The notes under the pieces were generated by a model. It was not told the DNA's origin. It saw only the letters and a program-made list of their open reading frames with translations, and ran no database searches. Shown here in pieces: positions 9,282-18,769 of a stretch of 64,000 nt of DNA; the first letter of the stretch is position 1, and each line of letters opens with the position of its first letter. The stretch is taken from contig PXRS01000076.1 in NCBI GenBank assembly GCA_003023785.1, forward strand, positions 1-64,000, written 5' to 3'. The position numbers and the translations under genes were made by a program. This stretch comes from Halobacteriales archaeon QS_5_68_33 (GTDB taxonomy: Archaea; Halobacteriota; Halobacteria; Halobacteriales; Haloarculaceae).

Positions 9282-9354
9282 TACGGTCGGTTGTCAGTCG
9301 TCTCCGGGATTCGCCCGTCCGGCGAATCACCAGTATACAGTTACAACCGACCGT
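9282..9354. repeat. Dispersed palindromic element, family 1, copy B
   Basis: A 73-bp divergent copy: left end TACGGTCGGTTGT, right end ACAACCGACCGT, with inner hairpin GATTCGCC/GGCGAATC. It starts directly after the TGA stop of the FN3 remnant and ends 3 nt before the transposase reading frame. Confidence 0.75.
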
Positions 9355-9357
9355 CGG

Positions 9358-9900
9358 ATGGGGCACCGTCTGCATGATCTGGCTCGACTGCACAGCATCC
9401 GTCTCGCAGAACTGTCTCTTTCGAATACTGTTTCGTTTCTCTATGTGTTCGGTGTCGACCGTGTTCGGTCCACCGTCCACAACCGGGTTCACAAGGCCGG
9501 TCTACGGCCCGAGACTGGCCGATCCCCGGATCACGTTGCGGTCGACGAAACCGTGATCCGCATCGGCGACGAGCAGTGCTGGCTGTGCGCCGCCGTCGAT
9601 CCTGATTCACGTGAATTACTCCATACGAAGCTCGAGCCCGCCGGAAGGGACGCGCTCGTAGAGGTCTTCTCCGGCGAACTCCGCGAGAAAGACGGGGCCG
9701 ACGATGCCGTGTTTCTCGTCGACGACGCCACCCCGCCGAAAGGGGTTTGCCGTCGACACGGTCTCGATTTCAGAGACGAACGCCACGGAGGTCGCAACAG
9801 TGTCGAACGTGTTTTTCGCGAGGTAAAAAGACGAACTGGTTCATTCTCAAACTGTTTCAGCGTGGCAAACACCCGCACAACACCGCGAGCGGGCGTGTAA
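9358..9900 (+). mobile_element. IS6-like transposase remnant
   Basis: The 180-residue frame resembles haloarchaeal IS6-type DDE transposases. The DDE triad is present as Asp63 (VAVDETVIRIG), Asp122 (VFLVDDA) and Glu150 (RNSVERVFREVKRRT). The usual N-terminal HTH segment is shortened, and after SFSNCF the sequence diverges from the family: the expected C-terminal helix is missing and the frame runs out at 9900. Clear terminal inverted repeats could not be identified around it. It is most likely an inactive insertion-sequence remnant. With the FN3 fragment and repeat copy B it forms a decayed island between two intact genes. Confidence 0.7.
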
Positions 9901-10093
9901 GCGTCAAACAGGGGCTCGCGTACCGGAACGTTTAAAACTCCGGCGCGCCGACCTGCGGGTACCAGAACGTCTCCGGCGTTCCGGCAGTACCGTACTTCGC
10001 CCAGCATGACAGGGAACCCTTGTTGTCGGCGTCAGCACACCGAGACGGGCACGACTGTCACGCGCCGGAGCAGTATGGCCCCGAGGTTCAATC

Positions 10094-10984
10094 ATGGCTG
10101 AATCGATAGACGAATCCAAGAACGCAACGGTAACAGACGACGACCTGGAGAACAGATCCAAGGGCGAGCTCATCAAGCTCGCCGGGCAGCTCCGGGACCG
10201 ACGAAACGAACTCAACCAGCTCGCCTCCGAGCGCGCCTCCGAGCGCGACGACCTGAACGCCGAGACCCGCGAGAAGGTCGACGAGGCCCAGGAACACCGC
10301 GAGAAACGCGACGAGCTCAACCAGCGGGTCCAGGAACACAAGGAAAAGCGCAACGAACTCAACGCCGAGGCCAACGAGCTCTTCGACGAGGTCGATCAAA
10401 AGCGAAACGAACTCGAACTCGACGAGGGCAAGGACATCGAGCAGCTCGAAAGCGAGATCGAGGACCTGGAGTTCAAACAGCAAACCGAGGTGCTCTCGGC
10501 CGAGGACGAGCGCGAACTCATCGAGAAGATCGAGGACAAGCGCGAGAAACTCGCCGAGAAAAAGGAGAAGCTCGACCAGGGTGACGACCTGGAGGCGCTC
10601 AAGGAGGAAGCCGAGGAGATCCGCTCCGAGGCCTCCCGGCACCACCAGAAGGTGACCGAACTCGCGGACGAGGCCCAGAAACACCACAACCAGATGATCG
10701 AGGCCTACCGCAAGGCCGACGAGATCCGCGACGAGGCCGACGAGATGCACGAGAAGTTCGTCGAGGCCCAGGAGGCCGCGGACCAGCACCACGAGGACTT
10801 CGTCCGCGTCCAGAAGCGCCTGCGCGAGCTGGACAAGAAGGAAGAAGAGGAGGAGCGCGAGGCCCGCAAAGAAAAGGAGGAAGCCGCCCGCGAGGAGGCC
10901 GAGGAGATCTACCAGAAGTTCAAGGAGGGCGAAACGCTCGACACCGAGGACCTGATGAAACTCCAGAACACGGGGCTGCTGTAG
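10094..10984 (+). CDS. Archaeal coiled-coil protein (COG1340-like)
   Basis: Predicted 296-residue, almost entirely alpha-helical coiled-coil protein, extremely rich in Glu, Lys, Arg and Asp. Heptad-like runs such as ELNQLASERASERDDLNAE extend from about residue 20 to 275, and the protein ends MKLQNTGLL. Neither a signal peptide nor a membrane segment is present. Its features match the widespread archaeal COG1340-type coiled-coil family, whose molecular role is not established. Start MAESIDESK at 10094 is the first ATG in frame. It stands alone, convergent with the oxidoreductase gene downstream. Confidence 0.8.
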   Translation: MAESIDESKNATVTDDDLENRSKGELIKLAGQLRDRRNELNQLASERASERDDLNAETREKVDEAQEHREKRDELNQRVQEHKEKRNELNAEANELFDEVDQKRNELELDEGKDIEQLESEIEDLEFKQQTEVLSAEDERELIEKIEDKREKLAEKKEKLDQGDDLEALKEEAEEIRSEASRHHQKVTELADEAQKHHNQMIEAYRKADEIRDEADEMHEKFVEAQEAADQHHEDFVRVQKRLRELDKKEEEEEREARKEKEEAAREEAEEIYQKFKEGETLDTEDLMKLQNTGLL

Positions 10985-11106
10985 TCGACGCCGACGCTTT
11001 CTACGTTTTAGTTGTAAATATTTTCGCACGACCGTATGAGCCGGTCCCTGGAGCCGGTGAAGTTGGGGGATCCACAGAACGTTATCTCGACGGTATCGTC
11101 CGGTCG

Positions 11107-11184
11107 TACTGCCGGCTGTGCGTCTGTCAAGAACTTCGCCGCTCCGGGGCGGTGAATGCCTTCACGAAGTTACAGCCGGCAGTA
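11107..11184. repeat. Dispersed palindromic element, family 1, divergent copy G
   Basis: A 78-bp element with perfect 13-bp inverted ends TACTGCCGGCTGT and ACAGCCGGCAGTA, and an inner hairpin TTCGCCGC/GCGGTGAA. The ends differ from the other copies at three positions (TACtGcCGGcTGT), but length and two-hairpin architecture are the same. It lies between convergent genes (coiled-coil protein and oxidoreductase). TGA immediately adjoins its right end on the minus strand. Confidence 0.65.
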
Positions 11185-11219
11185 TCAGGGCGGGTGTTGT
11201 ACCGCCCGGCTGAACGGGG

Positions 11220-12401
11220 TTATGATTCAGTCCGGATGTCGGCTGCTCGCCCGGTATCGAGGTCGAAAACGCCCGATTCGACCATCGCTTCGAGCGGGTT
11301 GTTCTCGATGTCGAGCGGGAAGTCGACGCGGCCGCGACGGCGCGCCGACTCCCAGGCGGCGAACGCGACCTCCGTCGCACGCAACGACCGCTCGCCGCTT
11401 ATCTCCGGTTCGCGTCCCTCTGCCATTGCGGTGACGACCTCTTCGATCGCGCGCTCGTAAAACGTCGGCCGGTCGAGTCGACCCTCGTCGACGACCGGTG
11501 CGCGCTCGAGTATCTTCATTGCACCGGCTCGGGCCAACCCCTTCTCCGGTCCGTGGATCGAGTCGGTCGTCTCGACGGTCGTCCAGCCACGTCCGTCGAC
11601 ACGGTATCGGAGCGCGGGCCCACCCTCGACGCCCAGTTCGATCACCCCGTCGGTCCCGACCAGCCGGAGGTAACACCCGACGAGGTCGGTCCCGAAGCCG
11701 TCGCCTTCTCCGGTTATCGCCAGGCCGGTGACGCCGTCGTCGTACTGCCACTGTGCGAGGCCCTGGTTCTCGTTATGCGTCCCGAACCAGCGGTTCTCCT
11801 CGCGATAGTCGATGTTCGCCAGAACCCACTCTACGGTCGCGTAGTCGGTGTAGTACCCGGCGAGGTCGAACTGGTGGACCCCGGCGTCGAAGAGGTTGAC
11901 TTCGCCGCACTCGATCCGTTCGAGCTCTCCGACGGTGCCGTTCGCGAGCAGTCGTTTCGCCTCGCGGAACGGCTCGCCGAACCGCCGCTGGTGGTCGATT
12001 GTCAGCTGGACGTCGGCCCTGGCACACGCCCGGACCATCCGCTGGCAGTCCTCCCAGGTCGTCGCCATCGGTTTTTCGCAGTGGACCGCGTCCGGGACGC
12101 CGCTCTTCGCGCACCCGACGACGATGTCCGCGTGGGTCGCCGGCGGCGTACAGATGCTGACGATATCGGGGTCCACCTCCGACAGCATCGCTTCGTAGTC
12201 CTCGAAGACGTTCTCCGGGGCGATGTCGAAATGTCCCGCGAACGCCTCGGCGTTCTCGCGAACGATGTCCACACAGGCGACGAGTTCGACGTCGTCGAGG
12301 CGCTCGTAGCCAGGTGCGTGTCTGTGCGCCATCGCGTAGCCGGTCCGGTCCCGGTCGTCGGGGTCGGCCCCGGTCCCAATGATCGCAGCGGTGTAGACCA
12401 T
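11220..12401 (-). CDS. Gfo/Idh/MocA-family oxidoreductase
   Basis: NAD(P)-dependent sugar oxidoreductase, 393 residues. The N-terminal Rossmann fold begins AAIIGTGADPDD (nucleotide-binding GxG). CEKPMATTWEDC carries the family's conserved EKP motif, with the catalytic Lys in the middle. The C-terminal alpha/beta domain includes NLFDAGVHQFDLAGYY, where the His is expected to act at the active site. The start MVYTAAIIG at 12401 places the Rossmann fold at the N-terminus; upstream in-frame codons overlap the neighbouring glycosyltransferase and are rejected. Its location at the edge of the polysaccharide cluster suggests oxidation or epimerisation of a nucleotide sugar, but the substrate is not evident. 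Confidence 0.9.
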   Translation of the reverse strand: MVYTAAIIGTGADPDDRDRTGYAMAHRHAPGYERLDDVELVACVDIVRENAEAFAGHFDIAPENVFEDYEAMLSEVDPDIVSICTPPATHADIVVGCAKSGVPDAVHCEKPMATTWEDCQRMVRACARADVQLTIDHQRRFGEPFREAKRLLANGTVGELERIECGEVNLFDAGVHQFDLAGYYTDYATVEWVLANIDYREENRWFGTHNENQGLAQWQYDDGVTGLAITGEGDGFGTDLVGCYLRLVGTDGVIELGVEGGPALRYRVDGRGWTTVETTDSIHGPEKGLARAGAMKILERAPVVDEGRLDRPTFYERAIEEVVTAMAEGREPEISGERSLRATEVAFAAWESARRRGRVDFPLDIENNPLEAMVESGVFDLDTGRAADIRTES

Positions 12402-12445
12402 CCCGCTTGTTCGATACCCCGACACCGACCAATAATATACTGTCC

Positions 12446-13711
12446 CTAACGGGACTGGCGGGCGTCGTCGCTCTCGTAGAGCCGGCGGGTCCGCCGACCG
12501 ATGGTCTCCCAATCGAACTGTTCGACGTACCGTCGGTTCGCTGCCCCCATCGCCGCCAGGTCGGCGTCCAGCGCCGTTTGCAGCGCGTCGGTCAGCCCGT
12601 CCGGGTCCGCCGGATCGTAGCAGACGTTCTCGCTCGCAGTGAGGAGTTCGCCGACACAGCCGGCTTTCGGAGCGACGACTGGCAGTCCGAACGACATTGC
12701 GAGCATCGCGGCACCCGACATGAGCGTCGTCCCGTAGGGCAACACGACGACGTCGGCGCTGTGCATGTACCGCTGTACCTCCTCGTCCGGGACGAATTCG
12801 AGGGTCGTTCGGACGCGGTCGTCCTGCTCGGCCGCCGACCGGATCGCCTCTGCGATGTCGTCGTCGAGCGGATTGCCGACGACGGACAGTCGCGCCCCGG
12901 GAGCCTCGACGCCGCTGAACGCCTCGAGCAGTTTCAGGACGTTCTTGTAGGGCCTGATGACCCCGAAGTAGAGAAACACCGTCTCGTCGGGGTCGTATCC
13001 CAGCGACTCGCGTGCCTCGGTGCGGTCGAGTTCGGCCGGGTAGCTGTCGACGTAGTGGCCGTGGGGGACCGCGACGACCGACTGTCGCTTGCTCTCCGAC
13101 AACCGGAGCGTGTCGGCGACTGTCTCGCTGGCCCTCTCACAGTGGGTGATGAGGACGTTGACGAGTCGAGACGCGAGCCGCTTGACGACCAGCTCGACGC
13201 GGGGGCACCGCCGCTCGTGTTCGAAGAGGTTGTGGACCGTCCAGACGACTCTGATCCCGGACAGTCGCAACACGGCCAGTTCGACCAACAGTCTGGCACC
13301 CCTCAGGGCCGTGGCCGAGCGATAACTGGTGACGAAGTGGGCGCTCAACCAGTGGAGGTGGACCACGTCGGGGCGATCACGCCCGCCCAGCACCGCCAGC
13401 AGTTTCCATCGGCTGTCGTATCTCGAAAGTTCGACAGTCACGTTCTCTTGCCCGAGCGCCTTCCCGAGTTCGTGCTGATAGGGGTTGCTGTCCGAGTAGT
13501 CGGTATACATCGAGGCCGAGAGGTGTCCCCGGGCGCGACTCTCCTCCTTCCGAGGCATGCCCGACGTGTTGTTCTTGGCCGTCGCGTCTCCGGTCTCCTG
13601 CCCTGACTGTGAGGCGTTTACCTCCAGGTTCCGGAAGGTGAGTATCGACAGTGCGCGCTCGACATACCGGCGGACGGTCTCCGGCAGCATGCGGCTGTTT
13701 CCTCTCATCAT
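12446..13711 (-). CDS. Glycosyltransferase family 4 (GT-B)
   Basis: Predicted cytoplasmic retaining glycosyltransferase, 421 residues. It has a donor-binding C-terminal half with YFGVIRPYKNVLKLLEAF and the E-x7-E region near SFGLPVVAPKAGCVGELL. The N-terminal acceptor half contains DVVHLHWLSAHF. The start is uncertain: two adjacent ATGs lie at 13711 and 13708, and another is at 13690; the residues before MLPETVRRY look poorly conserved. It is transcribed in the same direction as the oxidoreductase 44 nt downstream, so the two probably form a unit. The sugar transferred cannot be predicted. Confidence 0.88.
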   Translation of the reverse strand: MMRGNSRMLPETVRRYVERALSILTFRNLEVNASQSGQETGDATAKNNTSGMPRKEESRARGHLSASMYTDYSDSNPYQHELGKALGQENVTVELSRYDSRWKLLAVLGGRDRPDVVHLHWLSAHFVTSYRSATALRGARLLVELAVLRLSGIRVVWTVHNLFEHERRCPRVELVVKRLASRLVNVLITHCERASETVADTLRLSESKRQSVVAVPHGHYVDSYPAELDRTEARESLGYDPDETVFLYFGVIRPYKNVLKLLEAFSGVEAPGARLSVVGNPLDDDIAEAIRSAAEQDDRVRTTLEFVPDEEVQRYMHSADVVVLPYGTTLMSGAAMLAMSFGLPVVAPKAGCVGELLTASENVCYDPADPDGLTDALQTALDADLAAMGAANRRYVEQFDWETIGRRTRRLYESDDARQSR

Positions 13712-14216
13712 CCCCCTCGTTCGTCTCTTCGGGGCGGCCGGCGTCCCGCCGTCGGTCGCTGCCGGTCCCGACCGCTCGCGACACGTCCGGCCGACCGGTG
13801 ACGGCTGACACGCCCTGTTCCGAGAGCGCGGTCTATGGCCGGGGGGCTCGGTTCGCGGTCTCGCGGCGCCGTGTGACGGTCGACAGGTCGACTGTCCACC
13901 GTGACAGCGTCGGATTGACCGGCCCGCCACCCCGCAGTGCCACTCTCACATGGACGCGTCCTGTCTCCCGGAGACCATCCACGCATTGTGTCCACAAGTA
14001 GTAAGACAACAACTAAAGTAAAGATACCGTACCGCGGCCGAACTGGCGGACCGATCCCGTCTCCGGAAGGGAGCTGACAGGCCGTGGCCGACCGGAACGC
14101 CGAGTCGGGAGGTAACAGCGGCATAACGAAGTGATACCGAACCCCCGTCCGGAGTGTGAGAACCGACGGTGGCGTGATCCGACAGGCGAGCGGTTCCTCG
14201 GGAGGCGCGTGAGCCG
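13712..14216. other. Divergent intergenic region between two glycosyltransferase genes
   Basis: About 500 nt with no supportable gene. The only compositional feature is an AT-rich patch near 13990-14030 (AACTAAAGTAAAGATA), which could supply promoter elements, although it is about 190 nt from the plus-strand start at 14217 and about 280 nt from the minus-strand start. Open frames here are shadows typical of GC-rich DNA. Confidence 0.5.
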
Positions 14217-15152
14217 ATGGCTGACCGGGAGTCGGAGTCACCGCTCGTATCGGTCGTGATCCCGACGCACTACCGGAACGATGTGCTGGTCGAGACGGTC
14301 CGAAGCGTCCTAGCCCAGTCGTACTCACCGATCGAGACCATCGTCGTCGACGATTCAGGGGAGGGACACGCCGCCCCCGTCGTCGAACGATTCGACGAGG
14401 TTGACTACGTCGCCTTCGACGAGAACCGCGGGGCAAACGCCGCTCGAACCGCCGGGGCCAGGCGTGCGCGCGGGAGGTACGTTCACTTTCTCGACGACGA
14501 CGACAGGATGTTCGACTCGAAGGTCGAACGCCAGGTACGCCGCTTCGAGGAGGTCGACGGCACCGGCGTCGTCTACACCGGCCTCCGGAAGAAAGGCGAC
14601 CAGACCGACCTGCCCGACCCGGACGTTCAGGGGGATGTCCTCGAGGCCGCGCTCACATTCGACATGTGGCCGTGTATGACCTCAACAATGCTCATCGACA
14701 GCGATGTCCTGGCAGCGGTTCTCCCGCTCTCCGACAGGGCGGCCGCACAGGACCTGGAGCTGATGATCCAGCTCGCGCGACGGACGGCGTTCGAGTTCGT
14801 CGACGCGCCGCTCCTGTACAAGCGCATCGACATGGACTCGCTGGGATCCTCGATGACCGCGGTCGATTGCCGCAGACAGCTCGTGATCGACTATGCGGAC
14901 CTCTACGCGGAGCATCCACCCCGGATTCGGAAGACAGCGATGGCGAAGAACTACGAGGCCGAAGCCGCGCTACTGCTGCGAAAGCGCGGGTGGTCGACAG
15001 GAGCGATCGGGTCCCTGTTGCGACATTGTTACTATGTCCCCGACCAGCGGCTGCAGTCGGTCGTCAAGGTCCTCGCCGGTTGTTTCGGGAAACCCGGGTG
15101 GACCGCTCTCGACCGCGTGAACCGACTCATCACCGCGGTCACCGTCCTGTGA
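14217..15152 (+). CDS. Glycosyltransferase family 2 (GT-A)
   Basis: Inverting GT-A glycosyltransferase, 311 residues. The nucleotide-sugar-binding start is SPLVSVVIPTHYRND, the GT2 signature VVDDSGEG follows, and the metal-binding motif is HFLDDDDRM (DxD). No transmembrane segments are seen, so it acts on the cytoplasmic face on a lipid-linked acceptor. It is the only plus-strand gene in this part of the cluster and convergent with the following GT4 gene. The ATG at 14217 is the first with the Rossmann-like strand close behind. Donor and acceptor unknown. Confidence 0.92.
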   Translation: MADRESESPLVSVVIPTHYRNDVLVETVRSVLAQSYSPIETIVVDDSGEGHAAPVVERFDEVDYVAFDENRGANAARTAGARRARGRYVHFLDDDDRMFDSKVERQVRRFEEVDGTGVVYTGLRKKGDQTDLPDPDVQGDVLEAALTFDMWPCMTSTMLIDSDVLAAVLPLSDRAAAQDLELMIQLARRTAFEFVDAPLLYKRIDMDSLGSSMTAVDCRRQLVIDYADLYAEHPPRIRKTAMAKNYEAEAALLLRKRGWSTGAIGSLLRHCYYVPDQRLQSVVKVLAGCFGKPGWTALDRVNRLITAVTVL

Positions 15153-15198
15153 CGCTGCCGGAACGGTCGCTGTCCCGCGTCTGTGCGTTCGACGGGCG

Positions 15199-16347
15199 TC
15201 ACTGCACCGCGTCGTAGACGCGCATGTACGAGCGGGCGGTCTTCTGGATAGTGAACTCGCTGCGCGAGCGCTCGTACCCGTTCTTTCCCATCCGCTTGCG
15301 ACGGCTGTCGTCGGTCATTCGGCGCAGTCCCTCCGCCAGGTCCGCGGGGTCTGTCGATGCGGTTATGACGCCGGTCTCCCCGTCGACGACGGCCTCCTCG
15401 GTGCCGGGTGCGGGGGTCCCGACGACTGGGAGGCCCGCCGCCATGGCTTCGAGCAACACGACGCTCAACCCCTCCGTTGTCGACGGGAGGACGAAGGCGT
15501 CCGCCGTCGAGTAGTAGTCGGCAACGGAGTCGACCCGTCCCGTGACCGAGACGTTGTCGGCGATACCGTGTCGGGCTGCGGTGTCGCGCAGTTCGTCTCC
15601 GAGCGGTCCCCAGCCGACGACGAAGAGGTGTGCATCCGGCCAGTCGTCGACGAGTTCCGCCATCGCCCGGACGAGGTTGCGCTGGTTTTTCACCTCGGTG
15701 TACCGACCGACGTTCAGGAAGACGGGACCGTCGCCGACGTCGTACTCGGCGTACAGCGGTTCCGCGTCGGCTTCCGCCACCCGCGCTCTGAACGCCTCGA
15801 CGTCGATCCCGTTGTGGACCGTGTAGGTCGGCCGGTCGAGCCCGTCCTGGCCGAGTTCGTACCGTCTCGCGGACCCGGCGAACGACCGCTCGACGTCCTC
15901 CGAGACGGCGATGTCGACCGCGCTCAACGGCCGCGTGACGCGTTCCATCACCCGCGTTCCGGGGTGGTAACTGTCGCTGACGTTGTGGAAGGTCCCGACC
16001 ACCGGGACGCCGGCCAGCCGTCCACAGACCCGCGCGACGAGAAAGAGATACAGCGAGCCGTGGACGTGGAGCACGTCGAACCCCTCCTCGCGGAGGAAGC
16101 CGGCGATCCGCCGGAGAACAAGCGGGGAGAACTGAGCGACCGGGCTGTCCGACCCCGTCTGCAGGTCGACGACGCGCGCGCCGGCCGCCTCGAAGTCCGA
16201 CCGCATCGCCGTCTCCCCACCGATGTACCCCACGGTGTACGCTGCCTCGTCGTCCGGCGTCGCCTCGACGATCCGGAGCAGCTGGGTCTGCAGGCCGCCG
16301 AGCGCGAGCTGGTGGACGAGGTGGCAGATCCGATTCCGGGCCGTCAT
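15199..16347 (-). CDS. Glycosyltransferase family 4 (GT-B)
   Basis: Predicted retaining glycosyltransferase, 382 residues. The N-terminal domain starts RICHLVHQLALGGLQTQLL, with the GGLQT loop typical of GT4. The C-terminal domain has NVGRYTEVKNQRNLVRAM and the E-x7-E motif around PSTTEGLSVVLLEAMAAGLP. The ATG at 16347 is chosen because the preceding in-frame codons lack family character. It follows the minus-strand six-gene operon after a 196-nt gap and may be its last member or have its own promoter. Substrate unknown. Confidence 0.92.
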   Translation of the reverse strand: MTARNRICHLVHQLALGGLQTQLLRIVEATPDDEAAYTVGYIGGETAMRSDFEAAGARVVDLQTGSDSPVAQFSPLVLRRIAGFLREEGFDVLHVHGSLYLFLVARVCGRLAGVPVVGTFHNVSDSYHPGTRVMERVTRPLSAVDIAVSEDVERSFAGSARRYELGQDGLDRPTYTVHNGIDVEAFRARVAEADAEPLYAEYDVGDGPVFLNVGRYTEVKNQRNLVRAMAELVDDWPDAHLFVVGWGPLGDELRDTAARHGIADNVSVTGRVDSVADYYSTADAFVLPSTTEGLSVVLLEAMAAGLPVVGTPAPGTEEAVVDGETGVITASTDPADLAEGLRRMTDDSRRKRMGKNGYERSRSEFTIQKTARSYMRVYDAVQ

Positions 16348-16543
16348 CGTCCCCCCATCAGTCGGGCACACTCCCGAGCGCAAACCTGTAGCGGCACCCC
16401 TCCCCTCCGCGGGTCGACCGCTACCGTCTCCGGCGCCGCACTGTCGAGACCTGTGCGCCGATGTTGAGCATCGTGACCTGTGGCCCCGCCCGCGTGTCCG
16501 AGCCGTGATGCGAACCGGGGTGGGCGCCCGTGTTTCGAGGCGG

Positions 16544-18769
16544 TCATGTGGTTTCGTTGTCGGCCGCGTCGGGGCGGTCAGGCTCGTACATCACGAACGT
16601 ATCGGTGTTGTCGTAAACGACGTTCCGGCCGTCCGGGTTGAGGTCGATACCGTCGGCCGAGACGGGGTCGAGGACCCTGATCGTCTCCTCGCCGTCGTAG
16701 GCCGCGGAACCGGGCGGGCGGACCAGCACCTTGATCCGCCCCTCCCGGAGCGACGTCCGTTCGACGACGGTGAGTCCCGGTTGCGCCTCCGGGCTGCCGT
16801 CGGTGATCCGCATCCGGCCGAACCGGGAGGACCGCTTCGCGGTCGGACCCGTCCAGTCCTCGTGGATGAGATACCCCGAGAACGAGTGGGACGCGTAGAC
16901 CGGTGTATCGCTCGTGTGCTCCAGGACGTAGTCGGCGGCGGCGAGGTCGCCGGTGGTGAAGTGGTCGCGGGCCCCCTTGTCGTAGCCGAAACTGTTGGAC
17001 AGCGATGGGTCGGTGAACCCGCCGCCGACCGAGACGAAGGCCGCCGTCACCACGAGCAGCGACACTGCGACGATGCCGGCCGTCCGTCTGTGGTCGTCGA
17101 CCCGCGCGAGGCCGAGCGCGACGACGGGGAGGAGAAACAGGAGCGTCATGATCCCCCACCGGTTCAACGCCGCGAGGCCCCGCGCGAGCGCCCACGTCGG
17201 GTTCGGGATGTACAGCGGGACTGCCACGAGAAACCCCGCGATCACCTTCGGGAAGACCCGACTCGGCATCGTCCCGTTGGGTCGGACGATGGTCCAGAGC
17301 CCGTACCCGCCCACGCCCAGAAACAGCGCGTAGTGGACGTTGTCGAGGAGGAACGGCACGGACGCCAGCATCAACTCGACGGGGTCGGTGTAGGTCTGTA
17401 TCACGAACTGCTCGGTCGGCAACCCCGACGATGCGGACGGACTCGTTTGCGTGATCCACCGGATCGGCACTTGGACGAGGTCGGTGAGCCACCAGTAGAC
17501 GGCCACGGAGACAGTCAGGATCATGTACTGGTGGAGCGGCCGCTGGATACTGTCGCCGTCTGCGTGTCTCGCCGCCAGGATCCAGGCCGTCCCTGCGATC
17601 GTCCAGACGGCGATCAACACGACCGACATGAACACGCTGAGGTGGTGGGTTATCGTCCAGGCGACGACGATGAAGACCGAGACCACAGTGTACCTGATGT
17701 CCCTGGCCAGTTTGCTGAGCAACAGCAGGAAGACGGCGAGAAAGAAGAAACTCAGCGACTGGACGTGTGCCTGAACGCCCCACCGGATGAACTCCGGGTT
17801 GACGGCCGCGAACGCCGCGGCGTAGAACCCGATTTTCCTCGACCCCGTGACGTTCCGCACGATGGCGTACGCGGCGACGACCACGACCGAAAAGAGGACG
17901 GCGACGAGGACGCCAATGACCGTCCGCGGGGCGACCGGCGACAGCTGGACGAAAACGCTCGAAAGCGTGTGAAACACCGGCAGATTGGTGTATCGGGTAC
18001 CGATCGTCGGGACAAGCGACCCCGCGTCAGCGATCCGCCGGGCGAGCGCCGTGTGGTACACAGTGTCCAGTGTCTCGACGTAGTACGGGCCTGTCAGCAC
18101 CTGCGCTGCCAGAACTGTGCCCGCGGCCACGACAAGCAACGCGAGGCTCGACAGGATCGGCGCGTATCGCTCGTCGGTGAGATAGACGTTCACCACCAGC
18201 GACCCAACGAAGACGGACACACACAGGAAGTACGCCAGGCCCCGTCCGAGCGTGGCCAGGACGATGACGCTCGAGAGCAGCGCGCTCACCGCGAATCGCC
18301 GGTCCCGCAGGACCACCCACAGCAGCTCGGTCCGCACGAGCAGCGACTCCTCGCTCCCGACCAACCGCCGGAACACCAGCAGGTCGACGAGTCCGACGGT
18401 CAACAGGCCGATGACGGCCATCCCGAAATACCGCGTCCGGCCGATCGAGAGCGCCAGAACCGTGCCGCCGCCGACGGCCACGGTGAGCACAGCGAGCGTG
18501 GCGTTCAGTATCTCGTTACGGGGACGATACCGTGCAGTGACGATCCGTTGTGTCGGGACAGCGGCGAAAACGTGTGAGTTCGTGATCGCCGCCCCGACCG
18601 CCTGTGTGCTGCTGGCGAGCGCGTGTTCGACAACGTACACGACCCTGTAGGTCACGTATCCGAGGAGCATCCCGAAGACGACCAGAACGGGGATTGCCTC
18701 GGCGAGCGGTGCATCGGGGACCTCCCAGGGGATCTGAACCGGCATGCCCACGATGTCCGGGAGACTCAT
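16544..18769 (-). CDS. Large polytopic membrane protein, GT-C-like
   Basis: A 741-residue integral membrane protein with roughly a dozen hydrophobic segments between residues 15 and 530, and a C-terminal soluble domain of about 170 residues (from about FGYDKGARDHF). The first large loop contains TLDTVYHTALARRIADAG, reminiscent of the acidic first-loop motif of GT-C glycosyltransferases that use polyprenyl-phosphate sugars, so it may transfer sugars or be an oligosaccharide polymerase on the outer face. That is inference. Its ATG overlaps the stop of the upstream phosphatase-family gene (18766-18769), making it the last of six overlapping genes in the operon. Confidence 0.75.
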   Translation of the reverse strand: MSLPDIVGMPVQIPWEVPDAPLAEAIPVLVVFGMLLGYVTYRVVYVVEHALASSTQAVGAAITNSHVFAAVPTQRIVTARYRPRNEILNATLAVLTVAVGGGTVLALSIGRTRYFGMAVIGLLTVGLVDLLVFRRLVGSEESLLVRTELLWVVLRDRRFAVSALLSSVIVLATLGRGLAYFLCVSVFVGSLVVNVYLTDERYAPILSSLALLVVAAGTVLAAQVLTGPYYVETLDTVYHTALARRIADAGSLVPTIGTRYTNLPVFHTLSSVFVQLSPVAPRTVIGVLVAVLFSVVVVAAYAIVRNVTGSRKIGFYAAAFAAVNPEFIRWGVQAHVQSLSFFFLAVFLLLLSKLARDIRYTVVSVFIVVAWTITHHLSVFMSVVLIAVWTIAGTAWILAARHADGDSIQRPLHQYMILTVSVAVYWWLTDLVQVPIRWITQTSPSASSGLPTEQFVIQTYTDPVELMLASVPFLLDNVHYALFLGVGGYGLWTIVRPNGTMPSRVFPKVIAGFLVAVPLYIPNPTWALARGLAALNRWGIMTLLFLLPVVALGLARVDDHRRTAGIVAVSLLVVTAAFVSVGGGFTDPSLSNSFGYDKGARDHFTTGDLAAADYVLEHTSDTPVYASHSFSGYLIHEDWTGPTAKRSSRFGRMRITDGSPEAQPGLTVVERTSLREGRIKVLVRPPGSAAYDGEETIRVLDPVSADGIDLNPDGRNVVYDNTDTFVMYEPDRPDAADNETT

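Noticed and set aside
9282-9354. Repeat copy B as the terminal inverted repeat of the neighbouring IS6-like element
   Set aside because: Its ends face away from the transposase frame and the same repeat occurs alone six more times, so it is an independent family.
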